Origin: Bradyrhizobium sp. ISRA430
GTDB taxonomy: Bacteria > Pseudomonadota > Alphaproteobacteria > Rhizobiales > Xanthobacteraceae
Direction of reading: 5' to 3'
Assembly (NCBI RefSeq): GCF_029909975.1
Contig: NZ_CP094516.1
Coordinates: 2,418,001 to 2,482,000 of the forward strand
DNA: 64,000 nucleotides
Part shown: positions 19,506 through 28,312 of the stretch, in pieces
Layout: every line of letters starts with the position of its first letter
How positions within the stretch are numbered: the stretch's first letter is position 1
The notes under the pieces: model-generated
What the model saw: only the letters and a program-made list of their open reading frames with translations
Database searches by the model: none
Told to the model about the DNA's origin: nothing
Translations under genes and position numbers: made by a program

Positions 19506-20738
19506 CTATGCAGATCTCAATACGACGGCCGGATCCAAACGCGCGGCCCGCTCAGCGGGCAGCAGACCGAAGACGGTCCCGACGAGGCTGGAGCAGGCGA
19601 TCGCGATCAGTGCCATCGCATCGTTGAACTCGACGGGCCACCCGAGCGCAGAGGGGACGACGCGCGCGCTTGCGTAGCCAACGATGAGTCCCAACAAACC
19701 GCCGATCGTGCACAGGAGCACCGCTTCCAACAGGAACTGTCGACGGATGTCCTGCGGTCGGGCACCAAATGCCAGTCGAATGCCTATTTCATTGATCCGT
19801 TCGGCCACGGATACCAGCATGATGTTCATCACTCCGATGCCGCCGACCAGCAGCGAGATTCCTGCAAGCGTGGACACCAGCAACGTGAACTGGCGATAGG
19901 CTCGGTCACGCGTCTGGGCGACCTGAATGAGATTCTGAATTCGGAAATCGTCGGCCTTGTGCCCCATGATCCTGTGACGCTGCCGCAGGACGCGGGCAAT
20001 CGCACCTCCCATCGTTGTCATTGACTGGGCGGAATCGGTCTTCACCAGAATTGTATGCACGGCATCCGGATTGGCCTGACTCCGTCCGGTGGCGAAGATT
20101 CTTGCGGACGACAAAGGAATGAAGATGACGTCGTCCTGGTCGCGGCCGGTGAAGTCCTGCCCCTTCTCGGCAAGCACTCCGATCACGACATAAGACGTGC
20201 GGTCGATGCGGACGAAACGGCCGAGCGGGTCACTTCCGCGGAACAGTTCGCGGGCAATGGTATGTCCGATCACCGCGACCTTTGCGACTGATGCAACCTG
20301 ATCCTGATTGAATAGTTGCCCCTCCCCTATCCGCCAGTCACGGGCATCAAAAAACTCCGGCGTCACGCCTGCAACGAGGGTCGACCAGTTCAAGTCTCTC
20401 GCGATGACCGTCTCTTGCCCGCCGACGAATGGCGCGGCAATGACGACGTCGGGCACCTCGCGAGCAACCGCGAGCGCATCGGTCGTCGTGAGTGACAGGA
20501 CCGTGCCCGCCTGCAGTCGCACGCCTTGCGCGTTTTGCGCACCTGGCTGCACCAGCAATAGATTCGATCCAAGGGAATTGATCTGTCTCGAAATCTCGGC
20601 ACGCGCCCCCTCCGCCACGGCGACCACGATCAGCACGGCGGCAATGCCGATGACAATGCCCGTTACGGCGAGAACAGAGCGCAACATGTGCGCGCGTATC
20701 GACTGAAACGCCAGATAGACGTAGCCGAGCGATCGCAT
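19506..20738 (-). CDS. MacB-like ABC transporter permease (FtsX family)
   Basis: A 410-residue permease with an N-terminal membrane helix (SVLAVTGIVIGIAAVLIVVAV, near residues 21-41), a large periplasmic domain (about 45-280) and three C-terminal helices (LLVSTLAGISLLVGGIGVMNIMLVSV..., residues about 290-400) with the conserved ERINEIGIRLAFGAR coupling segment. It works with the ATPase and adaptor encoded just upstream to export peptides, lipoproteins or small toxic compounds across the envelope. The start ATG shares one base with the ATPase stop (TGATG). Confidence 0.92.
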   Translation of the reverse strand: MRSLGYVYLAFQSIRAHMLRSVLAVTGIVIGIAAVLIVVAVAEGARAEISRQINSLGSNLLLVQPGAQNAQGVRLQAGTVLSLTTTDALAVAREVPDVVIAAPFVGGQETVIARDLNWSTLVAGVTPEFFDARDWRIGEGQLFNQDQVASVAKVAVIGHTIARELFRGSDPLGRFVRIDRTSYVVIGVLAEKGQDFTGRDQDDVIFIPLSSARIFATGRSQANPDAVHTILVKTDSAQSMTTMGGAIARVLRQRHRIMGHKADDFRIQNLIQVAQTRDRAYRQFTLLVSTLAGISLLVGGIGVMNIMLVSVAERINEIGIRLAFGARPQDIRRQFLLEAVLLCTIGGLLGLIVGYASARVVPSALGWPVEFNDAMALIAIACSSLVGTVFGLLPAERAARLDPAVVLRSA

Positions 20739-21457
20739 CAGAACCCCGCGACGGTCAAAGTTGAGGAGGCGCCGGGGGATTTCGAGTCGTCGACAACCGC
20801 GCCGTCCCGGAGCCTGATCGTGCGCTGCGCGCGCCCTGCGACCTCGGCGTCGTGGGTTACAAGCATGACCGTGAGGCCGTCACGCCGGAGTTCGGCGAGT
20901 ATCGAGAGGATGGTGTCGCGTGTGCTCGTATCGAGTGCCCCGGTCGGCTCGTCGGCCAAGAGGAGGTCGGGTTCGTTGACAATCGCACGCGCAACGGCGA
21001 CACGCTGCTGCTCACCGCCCGAGAGCTGGCTAGGCAGGTGCTGCATCCTGCTGCCGAGACCGACCCGATCGAGCGCAGCGCGCGCCCTTGCGATCGGATT
21101 GCGCAACCCGTCACGCCGATAGAATAACGGCAACCCCACATTCTCAAGTGCGGTCAGGCGCGGCAACAGATTGAAGTTCTGAAACACAAAGCCGAAGCGC
21201 CGGTTTCGCAGCTCGCTCAAGCGGCTCCTTGACTGCACAAGTACATCGTGACCGTGAAGAAAGTAGCTTCCGGACGAGGGTCGATCGAGGCAGCCTATGA
21301 TCGAAAGCAAGGTGGATTTTCCTGACCCCGACGGGCCCACGACGGCAACGAACTCGCCCGGATCGATTTGCATGGTTATGTCCGACAGCGCGTGAACGCT
21401 TTGGCTGCCGAGCCGGTGTTGCTTGCGGATATGCTCCAGGGCGACGAGCGATGTCAT
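20738..21457 (-). CDS. MacB/LolD-type ABC transporter ATPase
   Basis: A 239-residue ATPase that powers the MacB-like permease. Walker A is GPSGSGKST (41-49), the ABC signature is QLSGGEQQRVAVARA, Walker B is LLLADEPTGALD, and VTHD marks the H-loop. In E. coli MacB the ATPase and permease are one polypeptide; here they are separate. It overlaps the adaptor gene stop by ATGA and the permease start by one base, so the three genes are translationally coupled. Confidence 0.94.
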   Translation of the reverse strand: MTSLVALEHIRKQHRLGSQSVHALSDITMQIDPGEFVAVVGPSGSGKSTLLSIIGCLDRPSSGSYFLHGHDVLVQSRSRLSELRNRRFGFVFQNFNLLPRLTALENVGLPLFYRRDGLRNPIARARAALDRVGLGSRMQHLPSQLSGGEQQRVAVARAIVNEPDLLLADEPTGALDTSTRDTILSILAELRRDGLTVMLVTHDAEVAGRAQRTIRLRDGAVVDDSKSPGASSTLTVAGF

Positions 21458-22626
21458 GGCTTGCTACGGTAACCAATGGCGACCCGCTGGCCTATTTGGA
21501 CGTCCGGCGAGACGATCTGGGTCAGGGAGTCGCTGGTGGCGCCCAGTGAAACCGTGGCGTGGTCCAGATGGCCGGACTTGGTACGGACCCAGATCACCCC
21601 CTGTCCGGGAGCGCGGTCGGTTGTGCCCTCGCGCACCGGCCGAAAGCTGAGTGCGGCATTTGGAACAACCATCACATCGTGTTGCTCCTGAACCACGATG
21701 CGAACATCAGCCGTCATCCCGGGAAGCAGCAAATCTTCTGGATTGGGGGCTGAAATCATCACGGTGTAGGTCACCACGTTTTGCACCATCCGCGCTGCCT
21801 TTCGGATCTCGAGTACGCGGCCCTCGAATGTCCGGCCCGGATAGGAATCGACGCTGAACAGTGCGCGCTGGCCAGTTCGCACCGCGCCAATGTCGGCTTC
21901 GCTGACGGACGCATTGACACGCATGTCCGACAGATCCCGTGCAATGGTGAAGAGAGTCGGGGCCTGGAGGCTTGCAGCCACTGTCTGGCCAAGCTCGACG
22001 CTGCGCCGGATGACTATTCCATCGATCGGCGACTTGACGGTGCTTCGTTCGAGATCAAGTCGAGCCCGTTCGAGCGAGGCACGCGCAACCATCACACCGG
22101 CCGCGCGCACCTGCTCGCGCGCCTGCGCCGCGGATAATTCCGCGGCGAGAGAGCGAGCCGTCGTCTGCGCTCGCTCGGCGTCGCGTTGGGAAACGCTGCC
22201 GTTCTTGCTGAGTGAGCTCTTGACCTGAAGATCGCGCAAGGCGTCATCGTAGTGCGCCTGCGCACCATCGACGGCCGCCTTGGCCTCCTCATGTTGCGCG
22301 AGCGCGACGGTGAGCGCGGCTTCTGCTTCCTTGACCGAGACTTCGAAAGTGGCGCTGTCGAGTGCAGCAAGGGGCTCGCCGGCCCGAACGATGGAATTGT
22401 GGTCTGCCATCAGCTTGCCGACCTGCCCCGAAAGCTGCGAGCTGACCTCGACGGTATCAACGGCTTCGAGCGTTCCGGCAGCGGTGACGTTCTGAATGAT
22501 GTTGTCGCGGGCAATGCTGACATAGCGCAGATCATCATGGTCGCCGCCGGCAGCAGGGAGCGAGCTGTCCGGAGCCCACAACGGATAGGCAACTGCAACC
22601 ACACAGCCTCCCAAGGCTGCGCGCAT
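21454..22626 (-). CDS. MacA-like periplasmic adaptor of ABC export system
   Basis: A 390-residue HlyD/MacA adaptor with an N-terminal hydrophobic segment (LGGCVVAVAYPLW), lipoyl halves (VEVSSQLSGQVGKLMADHNSIVRAGE and STVKSPIDGIVIRRSVELGQTV), a long Ala-rich coiled-coil hairpin (about residues 95-185) and beta-barrel and membrane-proximal domains. It links the inner-membrane ABC unit to an outer-membrane channel. The start is uncertain: the ATG at 22626 leaves a short signal anchor and has no clear ribosome-binding site. The frame continues upstream without an ATG and reads RTDNQLTSPRSLLM, preceded by GGGAG, so a rare start codon about 16 codons earlier is possible. Confidence 0.85.
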   Translation of the reverse strand: MRAALGGCVVAVAYPLWAPDSSLPAAGGDHDDLRYVSIARDNIIQNVTAAGTLEAVDTVEVSSQLSGQVGKLMADHNSIVRAGEPLAALDSATFEVSVKEAEAALTVALAQHEEAKAAVDGAQAHYDDALRDLQVKSSLSKNGSVSQRDAERAQTTARSLAAELSAAQAREQVRAAGVMVARASLERARLDLERSTVKSPIDGIVIRRSVELGQTVAASLQAPTLFTIARDLSDMRVNASVSEADIGAVRTGQRALFSVDSYPGRTFEGRVLEIRKAARMVQNVVTYTVMISAPNPEDLLLPGMTADVRIVVQEQHDVMVVPNAALSFRPVREGTTDRAPGQGVIWVRTKSGHLDHATVSLGATSDSLTQIVSPDVQIGQRVAIGYRSKP

Positions 22627-22813
22627 CAGAAGGCTTCGGGGCGACGTCAGTTGATTATCCGTGCGAATGATAATCTCCCTGCATTGGCTTTTGTGGCGCT
22701 CCGCGCTGAACGTTGTCGCCCTGGGAATTCCGCAGGCGGCGCGATCAGACCAGGTGAACTGAGAGTGAACGCGCCGCTTATGGCGCGATGCGAAGTGATC
22801 GCAGTCGGCTGGA

Positions 22814-23128
22814 TTAGGGCACCGAAGGGCTGCCCGTGGGCACGGTCTTTGTCCCGGCCAGCGCCGGCGGAGGTGTCTTGAGCATCTTCACCCCGGTCGT
22901 CGTGTCCGTTGCCGGGACGGTATGGTCCTCGCCCTGAAACACGCTGCCTTGACCTGGGACTTCGTCGCCCGGCCGCCCCGGATTATTCATGCCGTTCAGG
23001 AATGGTTGACTCGTGGTGGTTGACAGTCCGCCCGCAGCCACGGCGGTGAATAGATGGTCTGCTGCATAGCTCGGGCAGGCTCCTGCAAGCAGTGATGCGC
23101 CTGCCGCAAGGATCGCAAGTTTCCTCAT
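22814..23128 (-). CDS. Small secreted protein of unknown function
   Basis: A 104-residue protein with a clear Sec signal peptide (MRKLAILAAGASLLAGACPSYAA). The mature part is rich in Gly, Pro and Thr, has no cysteine, and reads like a flexible periplasmic protein (LNGMNNPGRPGDEVPGQG). The ATG at 23128 follows GAGGAG, which sets the start against a longer open frame to 23401. It is on the same strand as the MacAB-like genes but 187 bp upstream of them. I do not recognise a family. Confidence 0.7.
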   Translation of the reverse strand: MRKLAILAAGASLLAGACPSYAADHLFTAVAAGGLSTTTSQPFLNGMNNPGRPGDEVPGQGSVFQGEDHTVPATDTTTGVKMLKTPPPALAGTKTVPTGSPSVP

Positions 23129-23493
23129 CGTTGACTCCTCTGTGATTTGCGGATGCCAAGACCACCAATCGCTAGCTACGCCTCGGCAACGCTTGAATGC
23201 AGTCGATCTCGGGCAGTTCCTAATTTTCCCGCAATGAAGCTCAATGTCTCCATGACGAATGGGTTGGTTTCTGACACACAGGTCAGAATCGCGGATCGTT
23301 GAAGGGACGACGGCATCAACCACAGGGATCGCGGAGCATTGCTCGGTGATGATTCTTTCCGGCCCCCGCTCGGTGTCACACCGCGTCCGGGCACGAAACA
23401 TTCCTCACGAAATCGTCATCCCACCGGGGAATAAACCCGCTCCTCCCCCGATCACCTCCCCGAAGCCCAATTCAGGGCGAGAGGAGATGCGCG
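23129..23493. other. Gap between divergent genes, no gene seen
   Basis: A 365-bp region between the small secreted protein (minus) and the phosphoesterase (plus). Frames here are short or weak. It should hold both promoters; I could not identify a convincing sigma-factor motif. Confidence 0.6.
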
Positions 23494-24432
23494 ATGAGCG
23501 GACACGACCATGGGGAAGACGGCGTCAGCCGCCGCAAGGTGCTGGAATGCATGACCTGGGCCGGCACCGGAGTGCTCTGGACCATCACCGGCGGCGTGCC
23601 GCGCTCGCTCGGCATCATCGATTCCGCAGAGGCCGCGACCAACCCCGGCATGACCTTCTTGCAGATCAGCGACAGCCATATCGGCTTCGACAAGCCGGCC
23701 AATCCCAACGCGCTTGGTACGCTGGAGGAAGCCGTCAACAAGATCAACGCGATGCCGGACAAGCCGTCCTTCATGATCCACACCGGCGACATCACCCACT
23801 TGTCCAAGGCCGCCGAGTTCGACAATGCCGAGCGAATCATCTCGCAAACCAAGCTCGATGTGCACTACGTACCCGGCGAGCATGACTTCCTCGACGAGGA
23901 GGTGAAGTTCTATCGCGAACGCTACGGCCGCGGCACCAAGGGCCAAGGCTGGTACTCCTTCGATGCCGGCGGCGTGCACTTCATCGGCCTCGTCAACGTC
24001 GTCGACCTCAAGGCCGGCGGACTCGGCAATCTCGGCGCCGAGCAGCTCGCCTGGCTCCAGGACGATCTGCGCGGCAAATCGAAATCGACGCCGATCGTGC
24101 TGTTCGCCCATATCCCGCTCTGGACCGTCTATCCGGAATGGGGCTGGGGCACCGAGGATGGCGGCCGCGCGCTGGAATACGTCAAGGGCTTCGGCTCCGT
24201 CACCGTGCTCAATGGCCACATCCACCAGGTGATGCAGAAGGTCGAGGGCAACGTCACCTTCCACACCGCACGGTCGACCGCCTTCCCGCAACCGGCGCCG
24301 GGCGCCGCCTCCTCGCCCGGACCGATGAAGGTCGAGGACGCCAGGCTGCGTTCCATGCTCGGCGTCGCCAGCATCAACTTCAAGCAGGGCGATCAGCGCC
24401 TCGCCATCATCGACACTCCGCTGCAGAGCTGA
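23494..24432 (+). CDS. Tat-exported metallophosphoesterase
   Basis: A 312-residue calcineurin-like phosphoesterase. The N-terminus has a twin-arginine type signal (VSRRKVLECMTWAGTGVLW). Metal-binding motifs are visible in order: QISDSHIGF, HTGDITHL, VPGEHDF (in place of the usual GNHD), FAHIPLW and NGHIHQ. It should act in the periplasm on a phosphomonoester or diester. The ATG at 23494 follows GAGAGGAG. It is the first of four same-strand genes ending with a sigma/anti-sigma pair, 13 bp before the cupredoxin gene. Confidence 0.9.
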   Translation: MSGHDHGEDGVSRRKVLECMTWAGTGVLWTITGGVPRSLGIIDSAEAATNPGMTFLQISDSHIGFDKPANPNALGTLEEAVNKINAMPDKPSFMIHTGDITHLSKAAEFDNAERIISQTKLDVHYVPGEHDFLDEEVKFYRERYGRGTKGQGWYSFDAGGVHFIGLVNVVDLKAGGLGNLGAEQLAWLQDDLRGKSKSTPIVLFAHIPLWTVYPEWGWGTEDGGRALEYVKGFGSVTVLNGHIHQVMQKVEGNVTFHTARSTAFPQPAPGAASSPGPMKVEDARLRSMLGVASINFKQGDQRLAIIDTPLQS

Positions 24433-24445
24433 CGGAAACAAGGTC

Positions 24446-24769
24446 ATGAAGACGCTTAACCGCCGCGACTTCGGTGTCGCCGTGGCCGCGGCCATCCTGC
24501 TGCCTGCCACAACCGCCCGTGCCGACGACATGGAGGTGCATATCGACAATTTCGTCTTTCAACCGGCCGAGCTGAAGATCAAAGTCGGCACGACAGTGAC
24601 CTGGACCAACCGCGACGACATCCCCCACACCGTCGTATCGGCCGGAAAGTTCAGGTCCAAGACCTTGGACACCGACGACAAATTCTCGTTCACCTTCACG
24701 AATGCGGGCGACTACAAATATTTTTGTTCGTTGCACCCGCACATGACGGCGATGATCAAGGTTGAGTAA
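24446..24769 (+). CDS. Periplasmic cupredoxin (plastocyanin/amicyanin-like)
   Basis: A 107-residue type I blue copper protein. An N-terminal export signal (MKTLNRRDFGVAVAAAILLP) with RR suggests Tat or Sec export. The copper ligands are His61, Cys94, His97 and Met100 (CSLHPHM), the short-loop arrangement of amicyanin/pseudoazurin-like proteins. It likely carries electrons in the periplasm; its partner is unknown. It lies 13 bp after the phosphoesterase gene and 151 bp before the sigma factor ATG. Confidence 0.92.
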   Translation: MKTLNRRDFGVAVAAAILLPATTARADDMEVHIDNFVFQPAELKIKVGTTVTWTNRDDIPHTVVSAGKFRSKTLDTDDKFSFTFTNAGDYKYFCSLHPHMTAMIKVE

Positions 24770-24920
24770 CATCTCGAACCACGGCATCTCCGTCCTGCCC
24801 GGCCGGTGGTCCCACGCCGGCCGGGCTCACGCGTCTACCGTCAGGCCCAGGGAAGAAACGAAGCAAGAGACGAAGCGCGAACCGAAGCAACAAGCAAGAC
24901 AAGAGGCAAAGCGAGAGGCG

Positions 24921-25469
24921 ATGCCCGTTACCGACGATTTTCAGAAGGCGCAGCGCTTCCGCGAGGCGGCGCTGCCCTATCTCGACGACGTCTACACCCT
25001 CGCGCGCTATCTGCTGCGCGATGCCTCCGACGCCGAGGATGCGGTGCAGGAGTGCTATCTGCGTGCGCTGAAGCACTTTGACAGCTATCGCGGACCGGCG
25101 ATGAAGCCCTGGCTGTTCGCCATCCTGCGCAACGTCTGCAACGCCGAATATGCACGGCGCGCGCATTCGCATGCCGCGATCGAGGATACGCCCGGGGCCG
25201 CCGAGCAAACGCCGATGTGGCAAGAAACCGAAACGAGCCCGGAGACCGAAGTGCTGCGCAGCCGCGATGCCGGCGCCATCCGCAGGCTGATCGATGCGCT
25301 CGCCGAACCGTTCAAGGAAACATTCGTGCTGCGGGAGATCAACAACCTGTCCTATCGCGAAATCGCCGAGGCCGTCGGTGCGCCCGTCGGCACCGTCATG
25401 TCCCGCCTCGCGCGAGCCCGCGCCATGCTGCGCGCAGCCTGGGTGGCGGAAGAGGAGCATTCGAGATGA
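24921..25469 (+). CDS. ECF-type RNA polymerase sigma factor
   Basis: A 182-residue extracytoplasmic-function sigma factor. Region 2 is seen in YTLARYLLRDASDAEDAVQECYLRALKHFDSYRG, and region 4 in LPFKET-type helix-turn-helix text (REINNLSYREIAEAVGAPVGTVMSRLARARAML). The start at 24921 fits the family's usual length, but AGAGG is only two bases upstream, so the start is not certain. The frame continues upstream to a TTG at 24762, encoding a low-complexity Lys/Glu/Gln/Arg stretch (REETKQETKREPKQQ). The stop overlaps the anti-sigma start (ATGA). Confidence 0.9.
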   Translation: MPVTDDFQKAQRFREAALPYLDDVYTLARYLLRDASDAEDAVQECYLRALKHFDSYRGPAMKPWLFAILRNVCNAEYARRAHSHAAIEDTPGAAEQTPMWQETETSPETEVLRSRDAGAIRRLIDALAEPFKETFVLREINNLSYREIAEAVGAPVGTVMSRLARARAMLRAAWVAEEEHSR

Positions 25470-26230
25470 CCTGCGACGAAGCAAAAGTCCTGCTTCACGC
25501 GCTGCTCGACAACGAGCTCGATGCCGGCCATGTGCGCGAGATCGAGGCGCATATCGCAGGCTGCCCGGCTTGCGCCGCCGAACTGGCGGCACAACGCGAA
25601 ATGAAGCGCGTGCTCGCCGACGCCAACCTGCGCTACACCGCGCCCGAGAGCTTGCGCGCGCGCATCGAGGCGTCGCTGCCGAAACCGCAACGCCAACCCA
25701 GCCGACGCTCTGTACTGCGCGGCTTCGCGATGGGCTCGGCGGTTTCCGCGCTCGCCGCCAGCGGGGTCGTTGCCGTGGTGCTGCGCCAGGACGATCAGCA
25801 GCGCATCCTCTCGGAAGTCGTTTCCGCGCATCTTCGCTCGCTTCAGGCCGGCCACCTCACCGACGTGATTTCGACCGACCAGCACACGGTCAAGCCGTGG
25901 TTCAACGGCAAGCTCGACGTCGCCCCGCCGGTGATCGATCTCACCGCGCAAGGTTTCACGCTCGTCGGCGGCCGGCTCGACTATATCGACGCCCGCGCGA
26001 TCGGCGCGGTGGTCTACCGGCGCCGGCAGCACATCATCAACCTGTTCGTGTCGCAGACCTCCAACACCGAGTATCGCGCGCCGAAGACCGAGACCATGCA
26101 GGGCTTCAACTGCCGCCGCTGGGGCAATCGCGGCCTGAACTTCTGGGCCGTCAGCGACATCGGCGCCGACGAGCTCGCCGAATTCGTCGACAAGTTCGAG
26201 GCGGCAATGAAGGCGAATGTGGAAGGATAA
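25466..26230 (+). CDS. Membrane-anchored zinc-finger anti-sigma factor
   Basis: A 254-residue partner of the sigma factor. The N-terminal zinc-binding anti-sigma domain has His-x3-Cys-x2-Cys in HIAGCPACAAEL. One membrane helix follows (GFAMGSAVSALAASGVVAVVL, about residues 83-105), then a periplasmic sensor domain of about 145 residues. It should hold the sigma factor inactive until an envelope signal is sensed. The ATGA overlap with the sigma gene supports coupled synthesis. The signal is unknown; copper or oxidative stress would fit the neighbouring cupredoxin but is inference. Confidence 0.9.
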   Translation: MTCDEAKVLLHALLDNELDAGHVREIEAHIAGCPACAAELAAQREMKRVLADANLRYTAPESLRARIEASLPKPQRQPSRRSVLRGFAMGSAVSALAASGVVAVVLRQDDQQRILSEVVSAHLRSLQAGHLTDVISTDQHTVKPWFNGKLDVAPPVIDLTAQGFTLVGGRLDYIDARAIGAVVYRRRQHIINLFVSQTSNTEYRAPKTETMQGFNCRRWGNRGLNFWAVSDIGADELAEFVDKFEAAMKANVEG

Positions 26231-26253
26231 TTGTGCGGCGCCTGCGCACGCCG

Positions 26254-26658
26254 TTATTCGAGCGGAGGAAACCGTTCGAAGATCGGCAGTTCGTGAGCCC
26301 GCTCCATCCAGCGAATCCGCTCGGCGACCTGGATGTGCATCATGGCTGGAACGGCATCGGGGTCATCATAGGTGCCGCTCTGTATGTCGATGACGCCGGG
26401 CATCATGTTTTCGTTGATGTAGAAGAGTCCCGTACCGCAATCGGCGCAGAAGTGCCGTCGTCCATGCTCGGATGATTGATAGATCTTCGGCTGGCCGCGC
26501 ACCACTTTGACCGCCTCGAGCGGATACATCGCCCAACCGACCATCGGCGCCCCGGAATGGCGACGGCAGTCCGCGCAATGGCAGAGCGCGTGCACCATCA
26601 TGTCGCCGTTCACCTCATAGCGGATCGCACCGCAATGACAGCCGCCAGTCACTCGCAT
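26254..26658 (-). CDS. GFA-family (CENP-V/GFA domain) zinc protein
   Basis: A 134-residue protein of the glutathione-dependent formaldehyde-activating enzyme family. Zinc ligands are seen as GGCHCGAIRYE (Cys7, Cys9), CHCADCRRHSGAP (Cys26, Cys28, Cys31) and FCADCGTGLF (Cys71, Cys74). Few family members have a proven reaction, so formaldehyde-glutathione chemistry is only possible. It is convergent with the anti-sigma gene, 23 bp apart. Confidence 0.9.
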   Translation of the reverse strand: MRVTGGCHCGAIRYEVNGDMMVHALCHCADCRRHSGAPMVGWAMYPLEAVKVVRGQPKIYQSSEHGRRHFCADCGTGLFYINENMMPGVIDIQSGTYDDPDAVPAMMHIQVAERIRWMERAHELPIFERFPPLE

Positions 26659-26779
26659 CGCCCACTCCTCTCCCGGTCAGGTCAACGCAGGGAAAGTAAG
26701 TGCTGCTTTGAAGGTTCCGTCGGCTGAGTGCTTCAGCAGGTCGCACGTTGCGACACTAGGCGGCGACCGGGCCTAGATC

Positions 26780-28171
26780 CTACGCCGAGCGCCGTACCGC
26801 GTTGTCCACCAGCGTCTTGCCGAGCGACCAGATCGCGCCGGGGACCTTGTGGCTGCCGGCGATGACGTCGTCGAAGGCGCGCTCGATCCAGTTACAGTCT
26901 TCTTCGGTGATGGTAAGCGGCGGCAGCAGCTTGATGGTGTGGCTGCCGTGGCCGGCGACCTGGGTCAGAATCTTGTGATCCTTGAACAGCGGCACGGTGA
27001 TGAGCTGGCAGAACAGGCCTTTGTTGGCGGTCTCCAGCACGTTCCAGGACGCCCGCAGGCGCAGCGACTTCGGCGGGCCGAACTCGATGCCGATCATCAG
27101 CCCCTTGCCGCGCACCTCTTTCATCAGCTCGTAGCCGGGCACCATGCGCGTCAGCGCCAGCCGCAGCTCGGCGCCGCGCTTGGCGGCCGCCTCGATCAGC
27201 TTCTCCGATTCCATCACGTCAAGCGTGGCGATGCCGGCGGCCATGGCGAGGTCATTCTTGGAGAAGGTCGAGCCGTGCACGACCGCACGGTCCATCTGGT
27301 TGAAGATCTTGTCGAAGATGTTCTTGCGCGTCAGCACGGCGCCGACCGGCACGTGGCCGCCCGACAGCGATTTCGACAGGAGCACCATATCGGGCTCGAC
27401 GTCCCAGTGCTCGACCGCGAGGAAGCGGCCGGTGCGGCCCATGCCGGTCTGGATCTCGTCGGCGACGAACAACGTGCCATACTTCTTGCAGAGCGCGGCG
27501 GCGCCCGGCAGGAACTCGTCCGCGGGCATGTTCACGCCCTTGCCCTGAATCGGTTCGACGATGAAGGCCGCGACCTCGCGGGACGACAGTGCCTTCTCGA
27601 GTGCGGCAAGATCATTGAACGGAACAGGGGTGCAGCCCGGCAGCAGCGGCTCGAAACCGCTGCGGAAGTTCGGATCGCCAGTCAGCGACAGCGCGCCATA
27701 GGTCAGGCCGTGATAGCCGTGGGCGCAATAGACGATGCCTGGCCGCCCTGTAGCGCCGCGCGCGAACTTGATCGCCGCCTCGACGCATTCCGCGCCGGAA
27801 TTGGCAAAGAACGCCTTGTCGAGATAGGGAACGTATTTCAAAAGCCGTTCGGCGAGCACGCCGGCGAGCGTGGAGACGTCGAATTGGACGAGGTTGGGCA
27901 GATCGGCATCGAGCACGCTCTTGAGCGCCTCGCGCATCACCGGATGATTGCGCCCGATCGCGAACACGCCAAATCCGGACAGAAGGTCGAGATAGCGAGC
28001 GCCATCGCGATCGTAGAGGTACTGTCCCTGCCCTTTCTGGAAGCCGACATCGTAACCGATGGTCTTGAGAACCCGAACGAACTGCTCGTTCAGATACCGA
28101 TTATGCAGGGCGCTGCGCTGGGCCTGACGGTCCGCGAACAGCTTGGACATGTCTGGATTTGGACTGTGCAT
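26780..28171 (-). CDS. hpnO: HpnO, hopanoid-associated class III aminotransferase
   Basis: A 463-residue PLP enzyme. VADEIQTGMGRTGRF (Asp238) and LLSKSLSGG with Lys267 form the PLP site, and NSGAECVEAAIKFAR and YHGLTYGALS are class III features. On sequence alone it could be an acetylornithine- or aspartate-family aminotransferase. The nearby hpnN, hpnH, hpnG and shc genes and the protein's length point to HpnO, which aminates the side chain to give aminobacteriohopanetriol. The start is the ATG at 28171; Met8 is an alternative. It stands alone on the minus strand. Confidence 0.85.
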   Translation of the reverse strand: MHSPNPDMSKLFADRQAQRSALHNRYLNEQFVRVLKTIGYDVGFQKGQGQYLYDRDGARYLDLLSGFGVFAIGRNHPVMREALKSVLDADLPNLVQFDVSTLAGVLAERLLKYVPYLDKAFFANSGAECVEAAIKFARGATGRPGIVYCAHGYHGLTYGALSLTGDPNFRSGFEPLLPGCTPVPFNDLAALEKALSSREVAAFIVEPIQGKGVNMPADEFLPGAAALCKKYGTLFVADEIQTGMGRTGRFLAVEHWDVEPDMVLLSKSLSGGHVPVGAVLTRKNIFDKIFNQMDRAVVHGSTFSKNDLAMAAGIATLDVMESEKLIEAAAKRGAELRLALTRMVPGYELMKEVRGKGLMIGIEFGPPKSLRLRASWNVLETANKGLFCQLITVPLFKDHKILTQVAGHGSHTIKLLPPLTITEEDCNWIERAFDDVIAGSHKVPGAIWSLGKTLVDNAVRRSA

Positions 28172-28312
28172 CCGCTACATACTTCGGTTGAGGGTCGCTT
28201 CGTCAACAGAAAACGGACCGCAGCAGATTACGGTCTGTGCGGCCTTTTGCCCTTTTTCGGACCATCTTCGCAAGCACAGCTTTAGACCATGTTGCACTGC
28301 CGAGGGAATATC

